Shown here one piece after another: positions 13,374-13,944 of a DNA stretch of 13,944 nucleotides. Source of the DNA: an uncultured Clostridia bacterium. GTDB lineage: Bacteria; Bacillota_I; Bacilli_A; RF39; UBA660. A model generated the notes under the pieces. That model was not told where the DNA came from. It ran no database searches and saw only the letters and a program-made list of their open reading frames with translations. Every line of letters starts with the position of its first letter. The stretch's first letter is position 1. Location: contig CAMZBG010000030.1 of NCBI GenBank assembly GCA_947304495.1, forward strand, positions 1 through 13,944, in the 5' to 3' direction. The position numbers and the translations under genes were made by a program.

Positions 13374-13811
13374 TTATTCTCTCCCTACCTTAATTTCTTT
13401 TGGCATTTGTGCAGCATGTGGATGATTTTCTCCAGCATATACGTATAACTTCTTATACATTTGTCTTCCTAATCTATTGTGAGGAAGCATTCCTTTTACT
13501 GCTCTTTCTACCATTTCTACTGGGTAACTTTCTACCATTTCTTTAGCCGTTCTTGTTCTTAAGCCACCAGCATATCTACTGTGATTATAATATTTTTTAC
13601 CTTCTAATTTGTTACCAGTTAATAATACTTTTTCAGCATTAATAATGATAATATTATCACCGCAATCAATATTAGGAGTATAAGTAACTTTGTGCTTACC
13701 TCTCAACATTGATGCAGCTTTAGCTGCTACTCTACCAAGTGGAATGTCTTTTGCATCGATTACATACCAATTTCTAGCAACAGTTTCTTTACTTTGCATA
13801 AATGTTTTCAT
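13374..13811 (-). CDS. rplM: 50S ribosomal protein L13
   Basis: L13 is an early-assembly protein of the 50S subunit. The 145-residue protein matches the standard length. Signatures include [27 protein letters not shown] near the N-terminus, [19 protein letters not shown], the segment [19 protein letters not shown], and [20 protein letters not shown]. The start is ATG 13809-13811 with AAAGGAG. It is the first gene of the rplM-rpsI operon, the order conserved across bacteria, and has a near-consensus promoter and a folded leader upstream. Confidence 0.98.
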   Translation of the reverse strand: MKTFMQSKETVARNWYVIDAKDIPLGRVAAKAASMLRGKHKVTYTPNIDCGDNIIIINAEKVLLTGNKLEGKKYYNHSRYAGGLRTRTAKEMVESYPVEMVERAVKGMLPHNRLGRQMYKKLYVYAGENHPHAAQMPKEIKVGRE

Positions 13812-13840
13812 TCTTTTCTCCTTTACTTATATTAATAATT

Positions 13841-13883
13841 ATCTGCTTTAGTACGTGTTCCCAATACGTAAAAAAGAACAGAT
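13841..13883 (-). promoter_or_regulatory. Structured leader of rplM, candidate L13 leader
   Basis: Minus strand: ATCTG and CAGAT close the element. Inside, GTTC can pair with GAAC, and TACGT with ACGTA. The two inner pairings interleave, so a small pseudoknot or two alternative hairpins are possible. L13 leader RNAs are known in Firmicutes and are thought to mediate autoregulation. The fold was drawn by eye. Confidence 0.55.
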
Positions 13884-13902
13884 ATAAAATGTACCGATTA
13901 TG

Positions 13903-13931
13903 ATTATATTAAAAAAATATTCTTTTGTCAA
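13903..13931 (-). promoter_or_regulatory. Sigma-A promoter of rplM-rpsI
   Basis: Minus strand: consensus TTGACA (13926-13931), 17-nt spacer, consensus TATAAT (13903-13908). This is the best promoter in the window, as expected for a ribosomal-protein operon. Confidence 0.88.
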
Positions 13932-13944
13932 GAAAAAATGCCAA

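Noticed and set aside
1..13944. CRISPR array, insertion sequence, prophage, tRNA or rRNA genes
   Set aside because: No regularly spaced repeats, transposase or phage genes, or tRNA-like cloverleaf were found on either strand.

Overview
The window is AT-rich DNA in which every credible gene lies on the minus strand. It reads as a piece of chromosome from a low-GC Firmicute, probably an uncultured gut-type Bacilli or Erysipelotrichales-like lineage near the Mollicutes. The reasons are a low-GC codon bias, strong AGGAGG-type ribosome binding sites, sigma-A promoters with extended -10 elements, a T-box riboswitch, U-tract intrinsic terminators, a class B sortase and cotJ spore-coat genes. The spore-coat genes suggest an endospore former. 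UGA ends one gene, so the standard bacterial code applies. No tRNA, rRNA, insertion sequence, phage or CRISPR signal is visible.

Transcription runs from high to low coordinates. At the right end a promoter drives rplM-rpsI (L13, S9) behind a structured leader. A terminator follows, then a four-gene operon: a small possibly LSm-like protein, an HD-domain phosphohydrolase, a SAM methyltransferase and a YgeA-type Asp/Glu racemase. Next come a class B sortase and an orphan 151-residue gene, each with its own promoter. Then rpsO (S15), with a foldable leader, and pnp (PNPase) sit in their widely conserved order.

After the pnp terminator lies a spore-coat group: a 62-residue coiled-coil protein, a CotJB with an N-terminal CotJA-like segment, and CotJC (manganese catalase family). 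Then comes valS, under a valine-type T-box. The enzyme itself is of the archaeal/rickettsial ValS type rather than the Bacillus type. trmB follows, and at the left edge is the 5' part of a RelA/SpoT-family gene (476 codons present, cut off by the window).

The most unusual region is 1429-1676 together with the rel gene. A sigma-A promoter after trmB produces a leader of about 200 nt. It encodes a possible 38-residue peptide with five Cys in an 11-residue stretch, and the peptide's stop codon overlaps the first arm of a strong intrinsic terminator just before the rel ribosome binding site. The Rel protein keeps every expected hydrolase residue I can place. Its synthetase domain has Gln where the catalytic Glu is expected, plus other substitutions, so it may be mainly a (p)ppGpp hydrolase under attenuation control. 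Other points worth checking are the CotJA-CotJB fusion, the archaeal-type ValS under a bacterial T-box, the folded ribosomal-protein leaders and the LSm-like small protein.
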